The notes beneath the pieces were generated by a model. That model searched no databases. It was not told the DNA's origin and saw nothing but the letters and a program-made list of their open reading frames with translations. Shown here piece by piece: positions 56,755-64,000 of a DNA stretch of 64,000 nt. The position numbers were made by a program, and so were the translations under genes. Positions within the stretch are counted from its first letter, which is position 1; each line of letters opens with the position of its first letter. The stretch is from Commensalibacter papalotli (ex Servin-Garciduenas et al. 2014) (GTDB lineage: Bacteria; Pseudomonadota; Alphaproteobacteria; Acetobacterales; Acetobacteraceae): positions 682,001-746,000 of the forward strand of contig NZ_ATSX01000001.1 in the NCBI RefSeq assembly GCF_000527695.1, read 5' to 3'.

Positions 56755-57303
56755 TTATTTTTTTAAATAATCAGTAAATTCTTTACGAACTTTAAGCACC
56801 TTGGGGGCGATTACAGCTTGGCAATAAGCTAACTCAGGGTGCAATTCGAAATAATTTTTATGCTCTATTTCTGCGGGATAAAAATGATCTAATTTTTTTA
56901 TCTCTGTCACAATGGGTTTGTCCCAAATATCAGCTTTTTCAATCTCGTTCTTGATTAAAATTGCAGCTTTTTCTTGTTCTTCATTAGCAGGAAGAATAAC
57001 GGAGCGGTATCTTGTGCCTACATCTGCACCTTGTGCATTCAGTGTCGTTGGGTCATGAGTTAAAAAGAAAATACGAAAAATATCTTCAATCATAATCAAA
57101 CGAGTATCAAATGAAATTTTGATAACTTCTGCATGTCCTGTTTGATCTGTATAAACTTGTTTATAAGTTGGATTTTCAGTATGTCCCCCTGCATAGCCAG
57201 GTATAATTTCTTTGATACCTTTGAATTGGCTTAACATTGCTTCGACACACCAAAAACATCCGCCACCAATGACAACAGTTTCGATATATTCTTCATCTTT
57301 CAT
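56755..57303 (-). CDS. msrA: Peptide-methionine (S)-S-oxide reductase
   Basis: Repairs oxidised methionine in proteins. The catalytic motif GGGCFWCVEA has nucleophile Cys16, and the family blocks GYAGGHTENPTYKQV, TGHAEVIKISFD and DVGTRYRSVI are present. 182 residues. A resolving Cys may be in ELAYCQAVIAPKV near the C-terminus. Convergent with the ABC ATPase gene (4 bases between stops). msrB is not in the window. Confidence 0.96.
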   Translation of the reverse strand: MKDEEYIETVVIGGGCFWCVEAMLSQFKGIKEIIPGYAGGHTENPTYKQVYTDQTGHAEVIKISFDTRLIMIEDIFRIFFLTHDPTTLNAQGADVGTRYRSVILPANEEQEKAAILIKNEIEKADIWDKPIVTEIKKLDHFYPAEIEHKNYFELHPELAYCQAVIAPKVLKVRKEFTDYLKK

Positions 57304-57343
57304 TATAAATTCCCCTAGTTTAAATAATTAATTTCTTATTATC

Positions 57344-57383
57344 AAAAAAATAGCTGCTGAAAGTTATTTTTCAACAGCTATTT
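57344..57383 (-). terminator. Rho-independent terminator after valS
   Basis: Arms AAATAGCTG and CAGCTATTT, extended by a second pairing block (CTGAAA with TTTCAA); on the minus strand a run of T follows. It lies about 25 bases after the valS stop. Confidence 0.8.
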
Positions 57384-57408
57384 ATAATTATTTTATAATT
57401 CATTTCAT

Positions 57409-60084
57409 TTAAAAATGATTTAACGCTAATTCAATACGTTCTTTATCATGTGTCAGCTGTTTTAAACGTTCGCGACTCTCTTCAATAATTTCAGGCCGCG
57501 CCTTTTGTATGAAATTTTGATTAGATAATTTAGTGTTTAACTTTGTAAGTTCGTCAACAATTTTATCTAATTCTTTAGCTAAGCGCGCTTTTTCGGCGTC
57601 AATATCAATAATACCCGCTAAAGGTAAAATAACAGTCGCTTCATTTACAATAGTTTGCGCAAAATCTTTCGGTAATTCCCCTTGCAGATACTCGATAGAA
57701 TCTACTCTTGCCATACGTTTGATAGCATCACCCCAAACATTCGCATATTGCAATGTATCTGCATTAGCATCTTTTAAATAGGCTGAAATAAATTTTGCTG
57801 GTGGTACATTCATTTCGGCTCTTAAAGTTCTGATCTCTGTAATAAATCGAATCACCCAACCTATCTCTTCAGAAGACTCTTGTGTTTTTACCGTAGAGAA
57901 CATTTCTGCAATTGGCCATTCAGAAACCATTAATGTTCCTTTGTTGCCAAAATTAAATTCTCCCCATAACGTTTCTGTTATAAATGGAATAACTGGATGT
58001 AAAATCTGAAGAAGTGTTTTTAAGACAAGCGCTGCTACAGCTCTTGTTTCTTCGACAATCGTTTGATCTTCATTCTGAAAAGCTGCTTTTGCGAATTCTA
58101 GGAACCAGTCACAGAATTTATCCCATGTGAAATGATAACAAACAGAAGCATACTCATCATAACGGAATGATTCCAATGCTGTTGTTGCATCTATAATTGC
58201 CTGTGACAGCTCACCTAAAATCCAACGGTTTAAAGATAGTTTAGCATTGTTAACTGAGAAATTAGGATTATATTTAACTTCGTTCATTTCACAGAAACGT
58301 GCAGCATTCCATATTTTAGTAATGAATGAACGATATTCTTCGATACGTTTCTTTCCAAGTTTAATATCACGACCTGGCCCTGTTAATGCACAAACCGTAA
58401 AGCGCATTGCATCTGCACCAAATTCATCAATAACCTCCAAAGGATCTATTCCGTTTCCTTTGGTTTTGGACATCTTTTGTCCTTTTTCATCACGCACCAG
58501 ACCATGAAGATAAACCGTTTCAAAAGGAATATCTTGCATAAAATGCGTACCCATCATCATCATTCTGGCAACCCAGAAGAAAATGATATCAAATCCTGTA
58601 ATTAATACATTACCTGGGTAATATTTTTTTAATTCAGCAGTTTCATTCGGCCAACCCAACGTCGAGAATGGCCATAATGCAGAAGAAAACCAAGTATCTA
58701 ATACATCTTCATCGCGACGTAAAATTTCTTCTTTACCATAATGCTTGAATGCTTGTTCTTTGGCTTCATTTTCATCATAAGCAACAAAAACATGATTATC
58801 TGGGCCATACCATGCTGGGATTTGATGACCCCACCATAATTGACGACTGATACACCAAGGTTGAAGGTCACGCATCCATGCAAAATAAGTATTTTCCCAT
58901 TGTTTAGGAACAAATTTGATTTTACCAGTCTGTACAGCTTCAATTGCAGGTTTGGCCAAAGTTGGAGCATCACAATACCATTGTGTTGTCAAACGAGGTT
59001 CAATAACAGCCCCACCTCTTTCTGCATGAGGCACTTGATTGCGATGAGGTTCTGCTTTCTCAAGCAACTCAAGTCGTTCAAGCTCGGCAATGATTTGCTT
59101 TCGTGCTTTATCTCTTGGCAAACCATCCAATGAAAGCACAAACTCTGTTCTTTCATTATCTGATAACTCACTCAGATCTATGGCTGCACTCTCATCTAAA
59201 ATAGTAATGAGTTTTAGATTATGTCTTCGTCCGACTTCAAAATCATTAAAATCATGTGCAGGCGTGATTTTAACAGCACCAGTCCCTTTTTCAGGATCAG
59301 AATATTCATCAGCGATAATGGGAATTAAACGACCAGTTAATGGTAATATGATGTTCTTACCAACAAGATGTTTATATTTTTCGTTTTCAGGATGTACTGC
59401 AACAGCAACGTCGCCCAACATTGTTTCAGGACGAGTGGTGGCAATCGTAATTATCGCATCACTATTTTCAATAGGATAGTGAATATACCAAAGATGTCCA
59501 TTAACTTCTTTGTTTTCAACTTCGAGATCAGAAACCGCAGAACGAAAAACTGGATCCCAATTGACCAGGCGATTATCTTGATAAATCAAACCTTCGCGGT
59601 ATAAAGTTACAAAAACTTTTTTAACGGCTTCAGACAAGCCTTCATCCATCGTAAAGCGTTCTCTTTTCCAATCCAGAGAAGCCCCTAACCTGCGTAATTG
59701 TTTGGTAATCTCTCCACCAGACTCAGCTTTCCATTCCCAAACATGCTTAATAAATTCATCACGACCAATGGATTTACGATCAATTCCTTTTTCACTAAGT
59801 TTACGATCAACAACAAGTTGTGTTGAAATGCCAGCATGATCAGTGCCAGGTTGCCATAATACATCATATCCTTGCATACGCCGCCAACGGATTAAGGTAT
59901 CTTGCAATGTCATTGTTAATGCATGACCCATATGCAATGTTCCTGTCACATTTGGTGGAGGAATCATAATTGCAAATGGTTTTTTATCTTTTTGTTCAGG
60001 GTTAGCTGAGAAAAAACCAGACTCCTCCCAAAGGCGATAAAGATCATTTTCAACAGAGGAAGGGATAAATTTTTTATCTAACAT
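57409..60084 (-). CDS. valS: Valyl-tRNA synthetase
   Basis: Class Ia synthetase with CP1 editing domain. The HIGH motif appears as PPNVTGTLHMGHALT near the N-terminus, the editing domain has TTRPETMLGDVAVAVHP, KMSKS appears as GQKMSKTKGNGIDPLEV, and a coiled-coil tail (DEKARLAKELDK-like, here DAEKARLAKELDKIVDELT) ends the protein. 891 residues, normal. 41 bases downstream of tolC, in the order methyltransferase-tolC-valS. Confidence 0.97.
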   Translation of the reverse strand: MLDKKFIPSSVENDLYRLWEESGFFSANPEQKDKKPFAIMIPPPNVTGTLHMGHALTMTLQDTLIRWRRMQGYDVLWQPGTDHAGISTQLVVDRKLSEKGIDRKSIGRDEFIKHVWEWKAESGGEITKQLRRLGASLDWKRERFTMDEGLSEAVKKVFVTLYREGLIYQDNRLVNWDPVFRSAVSDLEVENKEVNGHLWYIHYPIENSDAIITIATTRPETMLGDVAVAVHPENEKYKHLVGKNIILPLTGRLIPIIADEYSDPEKGTGAVKITPAHDFNDFEVGRRHNLKLITILDESAAIDLSELSDNERTEFVLSLDGLPRDKARKQIIAELERLELLEKAEPHRNQVPHAERGGAVIEPRLTTQWYCDAPTLAKPAIEAVQTGKIKFVPKQWENTYFAWMRDLQPWCISRQLWWGHQIPAWYGPDNHVFVAYDENEAKEQAFKHYGKEEILRRDEDVLDTWFSSALWPFSTLGWPNETAELKKYYPGNVLITGFDIIFFWVARMMMMGTHFMQDIPFETVYLHGLVRDEKGQKMSKTKGNGIDPLEVIDEFGADAMRFTVCALTGPGRDIKLGKKRIEEYRSFITKIWNAARFCEMNEVKYNPNFSVNNAKLSLNRWILGELSQAIIDATTALESFRYDEYASVCYHFTWDKFCDWFLEFAKAAFQNEDQTIVEETRAVAALVLKTLLQILHPVIPFITETLWGEFNFGNKGTLMVSEWPIAEMFSTVKTQESSEEIGWVIRFITEIRTLRAEMNVPPAKFISAYLKDANADTLQYANVWGDAIKRMARVDSIEYLQGELPKDFAQTIVNEATVILPLAGIIDIDAEKARLAKELDKIVDELTKLNTKLSNQNFIQKARPEIIEESRERLKQLTHDKERIELALNHF

Positions 60085-60125
60085 TGGATGATATAATATA
60101 CTAAATAGAGTGGAAAAATATAATA

Positions 60126-61583
60126 TTAACGACCAGGCTGATCTTGTGCATAGTCATTCATTCCCCACCATCTATTTTTAACTGCATTATAATAAGCAGT
60201 ATAATCGTAATGAGGAACGTTAAGTTTTAAATCTTGTGCTGTTAACCGTCCCATAGCAGCAGCAACGTCATAAGATGCAGTAACCATGGTTCCAAGATTT
60301 TGAATCAGTGTAGTTTGAGAATTTAACAAAGTTTGTTGTTGTTGCAACATTTCCAAAGTTGTGCTGGTTCCAACCACAGCTTGTTTTTCAACACCAGCCA
60401 AAGCAACGATATTCGAGGCAATTGCTGAACGGTTGCTGCTAATTGATGCTTTTGCTGATTGAAATTTTTGCCAGTTGCTAGAGGCAAGTTGCATCGCTGT
60501 TCTTCTTTGACTGCTAACTTGCCGATGCGCTGCTTGAACTTGTTGTTTAGCCTGACGAATAGCAGAATACTCAGAACCACTTTGATAGATAGGCATTGTC
60601 ATTTGCACGGTCCCTACTTTGCTATCAGTTTGATTTAGACCAATACCTTGATCTTTTGACCTTGAATATTGCAAACTAGCATTAACCTTGGGCATAATTT
60701 CAGAAATTGCCAGATTGACAGCTGCTTTTTGTGCTGCTTCAGCAAACAAAGCCGCAATAATATCTGGGTTATTAGATGCAGCAATTGAGATTGCTTCTTG
60801 TTCTGTTTTTACCGGTAAGATTAAAGGTTGTGGCGGTGTTAAATTAGGAGGTGGTGCAATCCCTACAACTTGTGCATAAGTAGCTTCAGCTTCTCTAAGG
60901 CTTCCATCGGCAGTTTGTCGTTTCGCACGTGCATCAGCCAATGCAGCCTCTGCCTGAGCTGTATCTGTACGAGTAATTTCACCTAAACTGAAACGTTGCT
61001 GTGTAGCACGCACTTGTTCAGCAAGAATTTTTTCGTTGTTAATGTTAATTTGTAAAAGTTGCTGTGCTTGAATAACGCCTACATAAGCTTTGACAACTTT
61101 TTGAAAGACTTGTTGTTCTGTTGATAGCAATTTGGCACGCTCGGCCATAACTTGACTGGTAGCTTGATGTGTTTTAGCAGTTGTTTTACCACCTTGGTAA
61201 ATAGGCTGAGTAATGACAACTTGTGCTTGATACCCTAATTGCCCATTAGAGCTCTGTTGGCTATTACTTGTATATAATTGCCCACCTGCTTCAGATGTCG
61301 ATACCCCATTACTATCCCCTTTGTTGATAGATCCAGCTAATGTTGTCTGAATTGTAGGTCGCCAACCAGCATTTGCTTGGGATACGCCTTCATCTGCTGC
61401 TCTTAGATTGGCACGCTCTTGTTGCAACTCTGGGTTGGTTAAATAAGCAGTGGATAATGCTTCTTCTAAAGTATGAGGAACAAAACTGGGAGATCCAGTT
61501 CCATCGTAATTTTGAGCCCAAGCTGTAGAGCTTACTAAAAAAGTAAATAAACTTACACCAAAATACCGACACTTTATCATCAC
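60126..61583 (-). CDS. tolC: TolC-family outer membrane channel
   Basis: Trimeric outer-membrane/periplasmic channel for efflux and type I secretion. Signal peptide: MMIKCRYFGVSLFTFLVSST, cleaved after AWA or AQ at about 23-24. The two long repeats of the family are visible (LEEALSTAYLTNPELQQERA in the first, EQEAISIAASNNPDIIAAL in the second), with coiled-coil heptads after each. 485 residues. 28 bases after the methyltransferase gene, 41 before valS. Confidence 0.94.
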   Translation of the reverse strand: MMIKCRYFGVSLFTFLVSSTAWAQNYDGTGSPSFVPHTLEEALSTAYLTNPELQQERANLRAADEGVSQANAGWRPTIQTTLAGSINKGDSNGVSTSEAGGQLYTSNSQQSSNGQLGYQAQVVITQPIYQGGKTTAKTHQATSQVMAERAKLLSTEQQVFQKVVKAYVGVIQAQQLLQININNEKILAEQVRATQQRFSLGEITRTDTAQAEAALADARAKRQTADGSLREAEATYAQVVGIAPPPNLTPPQPLILPVKTEQEAISIAASNNPDIIAALFAEAAQKAAVNLAISEIMPKVNASLQYSRSKDQGIGLNQTDSKVGTVQMTMPIYQSGSEYSAIRQAKQQVQAAHRQVSSQRRTAMQLASSNWQKFQSAKASISSNRSAIASNIVALAGVEKQAVVGTSTTLEMLQQQQTLLNSQTTLIQNLGTMVTASYDVAAAMGRLTAQDLKLNVPHYDYTAYYNAVKNRWWGMNDYAQDQPGR

Positions 61584-61611
61584 AGCAACCTTCTACCAAA
61601 TACTTCTAATG

Positions 61612-62259
61612 TTAGTTTTGTAATTCTTGCAATAAAGGTAAACCCGCATAAAAACAAGAGCGTATTGAAATTCCATCTGTGGTTTTTTCAATTTTTACAG
61701 CGTGGCTGACTTGTTGCTCTTTTTTCATAATGGTGATTATTCGTCCATTTAGGGCTAGCTGATCAATTAAATCAGAAGGAATATCTGTGATTGCACCATC
61801 AATAATAATGATATCAAATGGTTTTTGTGTATTAAAACCTTCTGATAACTTTCCTGTTTGCCATTGAACATTTTTTGCATATTTTTTACAGAATGCTTGC
61901 CCTTGAAGGGAAAGTTTTTCATCTTCTTCAATAGCAAAGACTTCAGCTTCTAATAGATCAGCAATTGTTGACATATATCCTGTAGAGGCACCAACAATCA
62001 AAACCTTTTCAGATGGACGGATTTCAGCTAATTGCATTAACCTTGCAACTACTCTAGGTTCACTTAAAAAACGATTGTTTGATAGCGGTAAATTAATATC
62101 AGCATACGCCATTTCACGTTGAGAAACATCAACACATTCCTCACGAGGGATCGCGCGCATGATTTCAATGATTTGTGTATGGTTAACTTCAGCAGGACGA
62201 AGTTGATTTTCAACCATATTCTGTCGTGCTTGAGCAAAATCAAAATGAGAGTGATTCAT
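61612..62259 (-). CDS. Protein-L-isoaspartate O-methyltransferase family protein
   Basis: SAM-dependent methyltransferase of the PCMT fold. The N-terminal ARQNMVENQLRPAEVNHTQI and the block VSQREMAYADINLPLS are typical, and the SAM motif is VLIVGASTGYMSTIADLLEA. 215 residues. In alphaproteobacteria this variant regularly precedes tolC. It may not repair isoaspartate; the conserved link with tolC suggests an envelope role, but this is inference. Confidence 0.88.
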   Translation of the reverse strand: MNHSHFDFAQARQNMVENQLRPAEVNHTQIIEIMRAIPREECVDVSQREMAYADINLPLSNNRFLSEPRVVARLMQLAEIRPSEKVLIVGASTGYMSTIADLLEAEVFAIEEDEKLSLQGQAFCKKYAKNVQWQTGKLSEGFNTQKPFDIIIIDGAITDIPSDLIDQLALNGRIITIMKKEQQVSHAVKIEKTTDGISIRSCFYAGLPLLQELQN

Positions 62260-62347
62260 TGTTTCCTAAAAGATCCGTAATAGTGTGCTGTGTTTAAATA
62301 CCATGAAATCGTTATGGATGAAAAGTAAAGTTTTTTACATTTTTTTC

Positions 62348-62376
62348 TTGACCTTTTTGTCATAGTAGATGATACA
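62348..62376 (+). promoter_or_regulatory. Likely sigma-70 promoter of tRNA-Cys
   Basis: TTGACC at 62348-62353 is a good -35 box, and TGATAC/GATACA about 16-17 bases later can be a -10 box. The tRNA begins at 62398, a usual distance downstream. Confidence 0.5.
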
Positions 62377-62397
62377 AGCATTTATTGAGAGTCAAAT

Positions 62398-62472
62398 GGT
62401 CCGGTGGCAGAGTGGCTCATGCAGCGGATTGCAAATCCGTTTACGGGGGTTCAATTCCCTCCCGGACCTCCA
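62398..62472 (+). tRNA. tRNA-Cys (anticodon GCA)
   Basis: Acceptor arm GGTCCGG pairs with CCGGACC; the anticodon stem is CGGAT/ATCCG around the loop TGCAA-type sequence with GCA; the T-loop is GGTTCAATTCC. The discriminator base is U, as in other bacterial tRNA-Cys, and the CCA end is encoded in the DNA. 75 bases in total including CCA. Confidence 0.97.
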
Positions 62473-62482
62473 TTTCCCTAAA

Positions 62483-63259
62483 TTAATACTGTTTGACTTT
62501 GATCCGAGATAAGATGAAATCTCGGATACAATCAGGGGAAAGTAAATCAATCCATTTTAATAGTTTGAAAATTCTAGGTAAAACAAGCTCTCTTTTACCT
62601 TTTGCTATGGCGTTCGTAATTTGAAGGATTGCTTTGTCTATTGGGATTAAAAAGGGTTTATCACATTCTAACCGTTGACTCATTGGTGTATCAATAAAAC
62701 CAGGTGTAATTAATGTGATTTGAATTTTCCATTTTTTCACAGCAATTCTAAGGGAATCGCTGAATCGTGCCAAACCTGCTTTTGAACTGCTATAAGCTGT
62801 GGCAAAAGGTAAAGAGTGAAATCTTGCAACAGAACTAATTAATACGATCTTTCCCTGAATTTGTTTTTGTATCATTTGTTGTGCTATTAAATTAGCCATT
62901 AAACTTGGGGTCACATAATTTAACATAGCTAAGTTATAAAGTAATTGTTGTGATTCTATATCATCATTATCTGCTTTGATATCTCCTGATCCAGCACCAA
63001 GAATTGCCATATCTATGTTATATTTATTTAATATTTCATGTAATAATTTCGTAGTTTTAATAGGATTCGTAAGGTCACTTTGATAAAGATATACAACTGC
63101 CCCTTTATCATGACATTTTTTTGCTGTTTGCTCTAATTTCTCTTTTGAACGTCCCCATAAGAACAGTTTTTTCCCTGGCTCAGCATAAAAATAAGCTAAA
63201 GATTGACCGATACCACTTGAGGCACCCGTAATTAAAATAGAGTTTAATGAATTGGGCAA
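62483..63259 (-). CDS. SDR family NAD(P)-dependent oxidoreductase
   Basis: Classical short-chain dehydrogenase of about 258 residues. The dinucleotide motif is ITGASSGIGQSLA near residues 9-21, the active site is YSSSKAGLARF, with the Ser in LISSVARFHS before it. The N-A-G-type segment reads LGAGSGDI. The C-terminal region has a membrane-like stretch (IFKLLKWIDLL). Its stop is 10 bases from the tRNA-Cys end, in convergent orientation. Substrate unknown. Confidence 0.88.
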   Translation of the reverse strand: MPNSLNSILITGASSGIGQSLAYFYAEPGKKLFLWGRSKEKLEQTAKKCHDKGAVVYLYQSDLTNPIKTTKLLHEILNKYNIDMAILGAGSGDIKADNDDIESQQLLYNLAMLNYVTPSLMANLIAQQMIQKQIQGKIVLISSVARFHSLPFATAYSSSKAGLARFSDSLRIAVKKWKIQITLITPGFIDTPMSQRLECDKPFLIPIDKAILQITNAIAKGKRELVLPRIFKLLKWIDLLSPDCIRDFILSRIKVKQY

Positions 63260-63417
63260 AGAAATTTCCTTAAAATAATATTTTTTTGTATAAAGTTATA
63301 TCTATAAAGATAAAAAACCTTTATATAAAACTCTGATAAGTAATTTTATACTTCTCCTTTTCCTAAATTTCAAAAATATAAATTTCATTTTTGATTTAAT
63401 TAACTAATGGTTTTCAC

Positions 63418-64000
63418 ATGACTGTACCTCCCGCTATATCGAACGATTTAAAAGTATTTCCTGTACGAACGGCAAAACAACTGGATCTTTTTATTCGATT
63501 GCCGCGCTTATTATACAGTAAATATTCTGGTTATGTTCCTCCCTTGGATTTTGAAGAAAAAGCATTATTACATCCCAAAAAATCTGCTTTTTTTAGATAT
63601 GGATCAGCTCAATATTTTCTTGCATATAAGAATAATGAACCCGTTGGGAGAATTTCCGCACAAATTGATCCAAATGCATTACGCCAATGGAAAGAACCTA
63701 TTGGTTTGTTCGGTGCCTTAGATGCTATTGATGATGCAGAAGTTGTACAGCAACTTATTAGTACTGCGATTACATGGTTGAAAAAACATGGCATGGAAAA
63801 AATTAGAGGCCCTTATACTCTTAATGCAAACTCGCAAGCTGGAGCAATGGTTGAAGGGCAAAATGAACCCCCTATGATTGCTATGCCATGGCATCCACAG
63901 TATTTGGTTAAACATATAGAGGCTGCGGGTTTATTCAAAGCTATGGACTTAGTTTCTTATCAAATGATTATGTCAAAAGAGATCAGACAAGCTCATAAAA
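63418..64000 (+). CDS. Uncharacterised protein, N-terminal part (3' cut by window edge)
   Basis: The frame starts at an ATG at 63418 and stays open to the end (194 codons). The visible segment has FPVRTAKQLDLFIRLPRLLY, a charged block EEKALLHPKKSAFFRYG, then AYKNNEPVGRISAQIDPNAL, EKIRGPYTLNANSQAG and VEGQNEPPMIAMPW. This pattern resembles the large GNAT-like acyl-CoA N-acyltransferase family often annotated as hypothetical; the NEPVGRISA strand is N-acetyltransferase-like. The substrate is unknown. Divergent from the SDR, with about 160 bases between starts. Confidence 0.7.
   Translation, partial: MTVPPAISNDLKVFPVRTAKQLDLFIRLPRLLYSKYSGYVPPLDFEEKALLHPKKSAFFRYGSAQYFLAYKNNEPVGRISAQIDPNALRQWKEPIGLFGALDAIDDAEVVQQLISTAITWLKKHGMEKIRGPYTLNANSQAGAMVEGQNEPPMIAMPWHPQYLVKHIEAAGLFKAMDLVSYQMIMSKEIRQAHK

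Noticed and set aside
59090-59479. 129-codon plus-strand ORF inside valS
   Set aside because: Antisense shadow of the valS editing domain with no independent start signal.
62398-62472. tRNA-Cys as an attachment site for an integrated element
   Set aside because: There is no integrase, no repeated 3' tRNA end and no foreign gene block beside it in the window.

Overview
The window looks like a chromosomal segment of an AT-rich alphaproteobacterium, most likely an acetic acid bacterium (Acetobacteraceae) of the insect-gut type such as Commensalibacter. This placement is inferred from gene content and order, not from a marker-gene search. The supporting evidence is: metG-tatD-metallohydrolase; rpsT followed by dnaA-dnaN-recF-gyrB; fpg-ubiE-coaBC-dut; pcm-like methyltransferase-tolC-valS; a bacterial ELM1-family protein; and a ParC, HemB and NrdR of alphaproteobacterial type. 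The DNA is AT-rich throughout, with very AT-rich spacers. I see no phage, insertion sequence, CRISPR array or rRNA. One tRNA gene (Cys, GCA) is present.

Layout. 1-8.6 kb (+ strand): end of metG, tatD, a metallo-beta-lactamase-fold hydrolase, parC, an SDR/acyl-adenylate ligase pair and a pirin. 8.6-11.6 kb (- strand): a decayed gene remnant, hemB and an amino-acid permease. 11.8-18.7 kb (+): glyA, two glycosyltransferases, an ELM1-family protein, a flavohaemoglobin (hmp) behind NsrR-like operator repeats, and a DUF3108 protein. 18.7-22.1 kb (-): a divergent ClC transporter, an orphan HEPN-like protein and a HAD phosphatase. 22.1-25.3 kb (+): glmU-glmS, making UDP-GlcNAc. 25.6-36.2 kb (+): a beta-glucosidase, a serine transporter, serine dehydratase, cyanase, a Fur-box-controlled haem operon (hmuSTUV) and a second, paralogous serine transporter. 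36.3-38.7 kb (-): a sugar porter and uppP. 38.9-39.7 kb (+): a solitary MlaD-type protein followed by a frameshifted small gene. 39.8-50.6 kb (-): surE, thiL, nusB, nrdR, gyrB, recF, dnaN, dnaA, rpsT, mutM. 50.7-56.8 kb (+): ubiE, another frameshifted remnant, coaBC, dut and an ABC transporter with a double permease. 56.8-62.3 kb (-): msrA, valS, tolC and a methyltransferase. The window ends with tRNA-Cys, an SDR and the start of an uncharacterised gene.

How the genes fit together. Most are housekeeping: replication and topology (dnaA, dnaN, recF, gyrB, parC), translation (metG, valS, rpsT, tRNA-Cys), cofactors (hemB, thiL, coaBC, ubiE), nucleotide hygiene (dut, surE, nrdR, mutM) and cell envelope (glmU, glmS, uppP, tolC, mlaD-like, glycosyltransferases). 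The accessory layer suits a host-associated sugar- and amino-acid-user: beta-glucosidase plus sugar porter, serine uptake plus deamination, haem scavenging, and NO, cyanate and methionine-oxidation stress defences.

The most notable signals are three degraded small genes (8627-9086, 39335-39696, 51593-51851), one of which sits where ubiB is found in many alphaproteobacteria; the lack of a popZ-type gene between tolC and valS; the three AAGATGTA repeats before hmp; the Fur-like box before the haem operon; the glycosyltransferase/ELM1 cluster; the lone HEPN-like protein; and a ClC protein with altered selectivity motifs. I do not see a clear multi-gene defence or other wholly new system.
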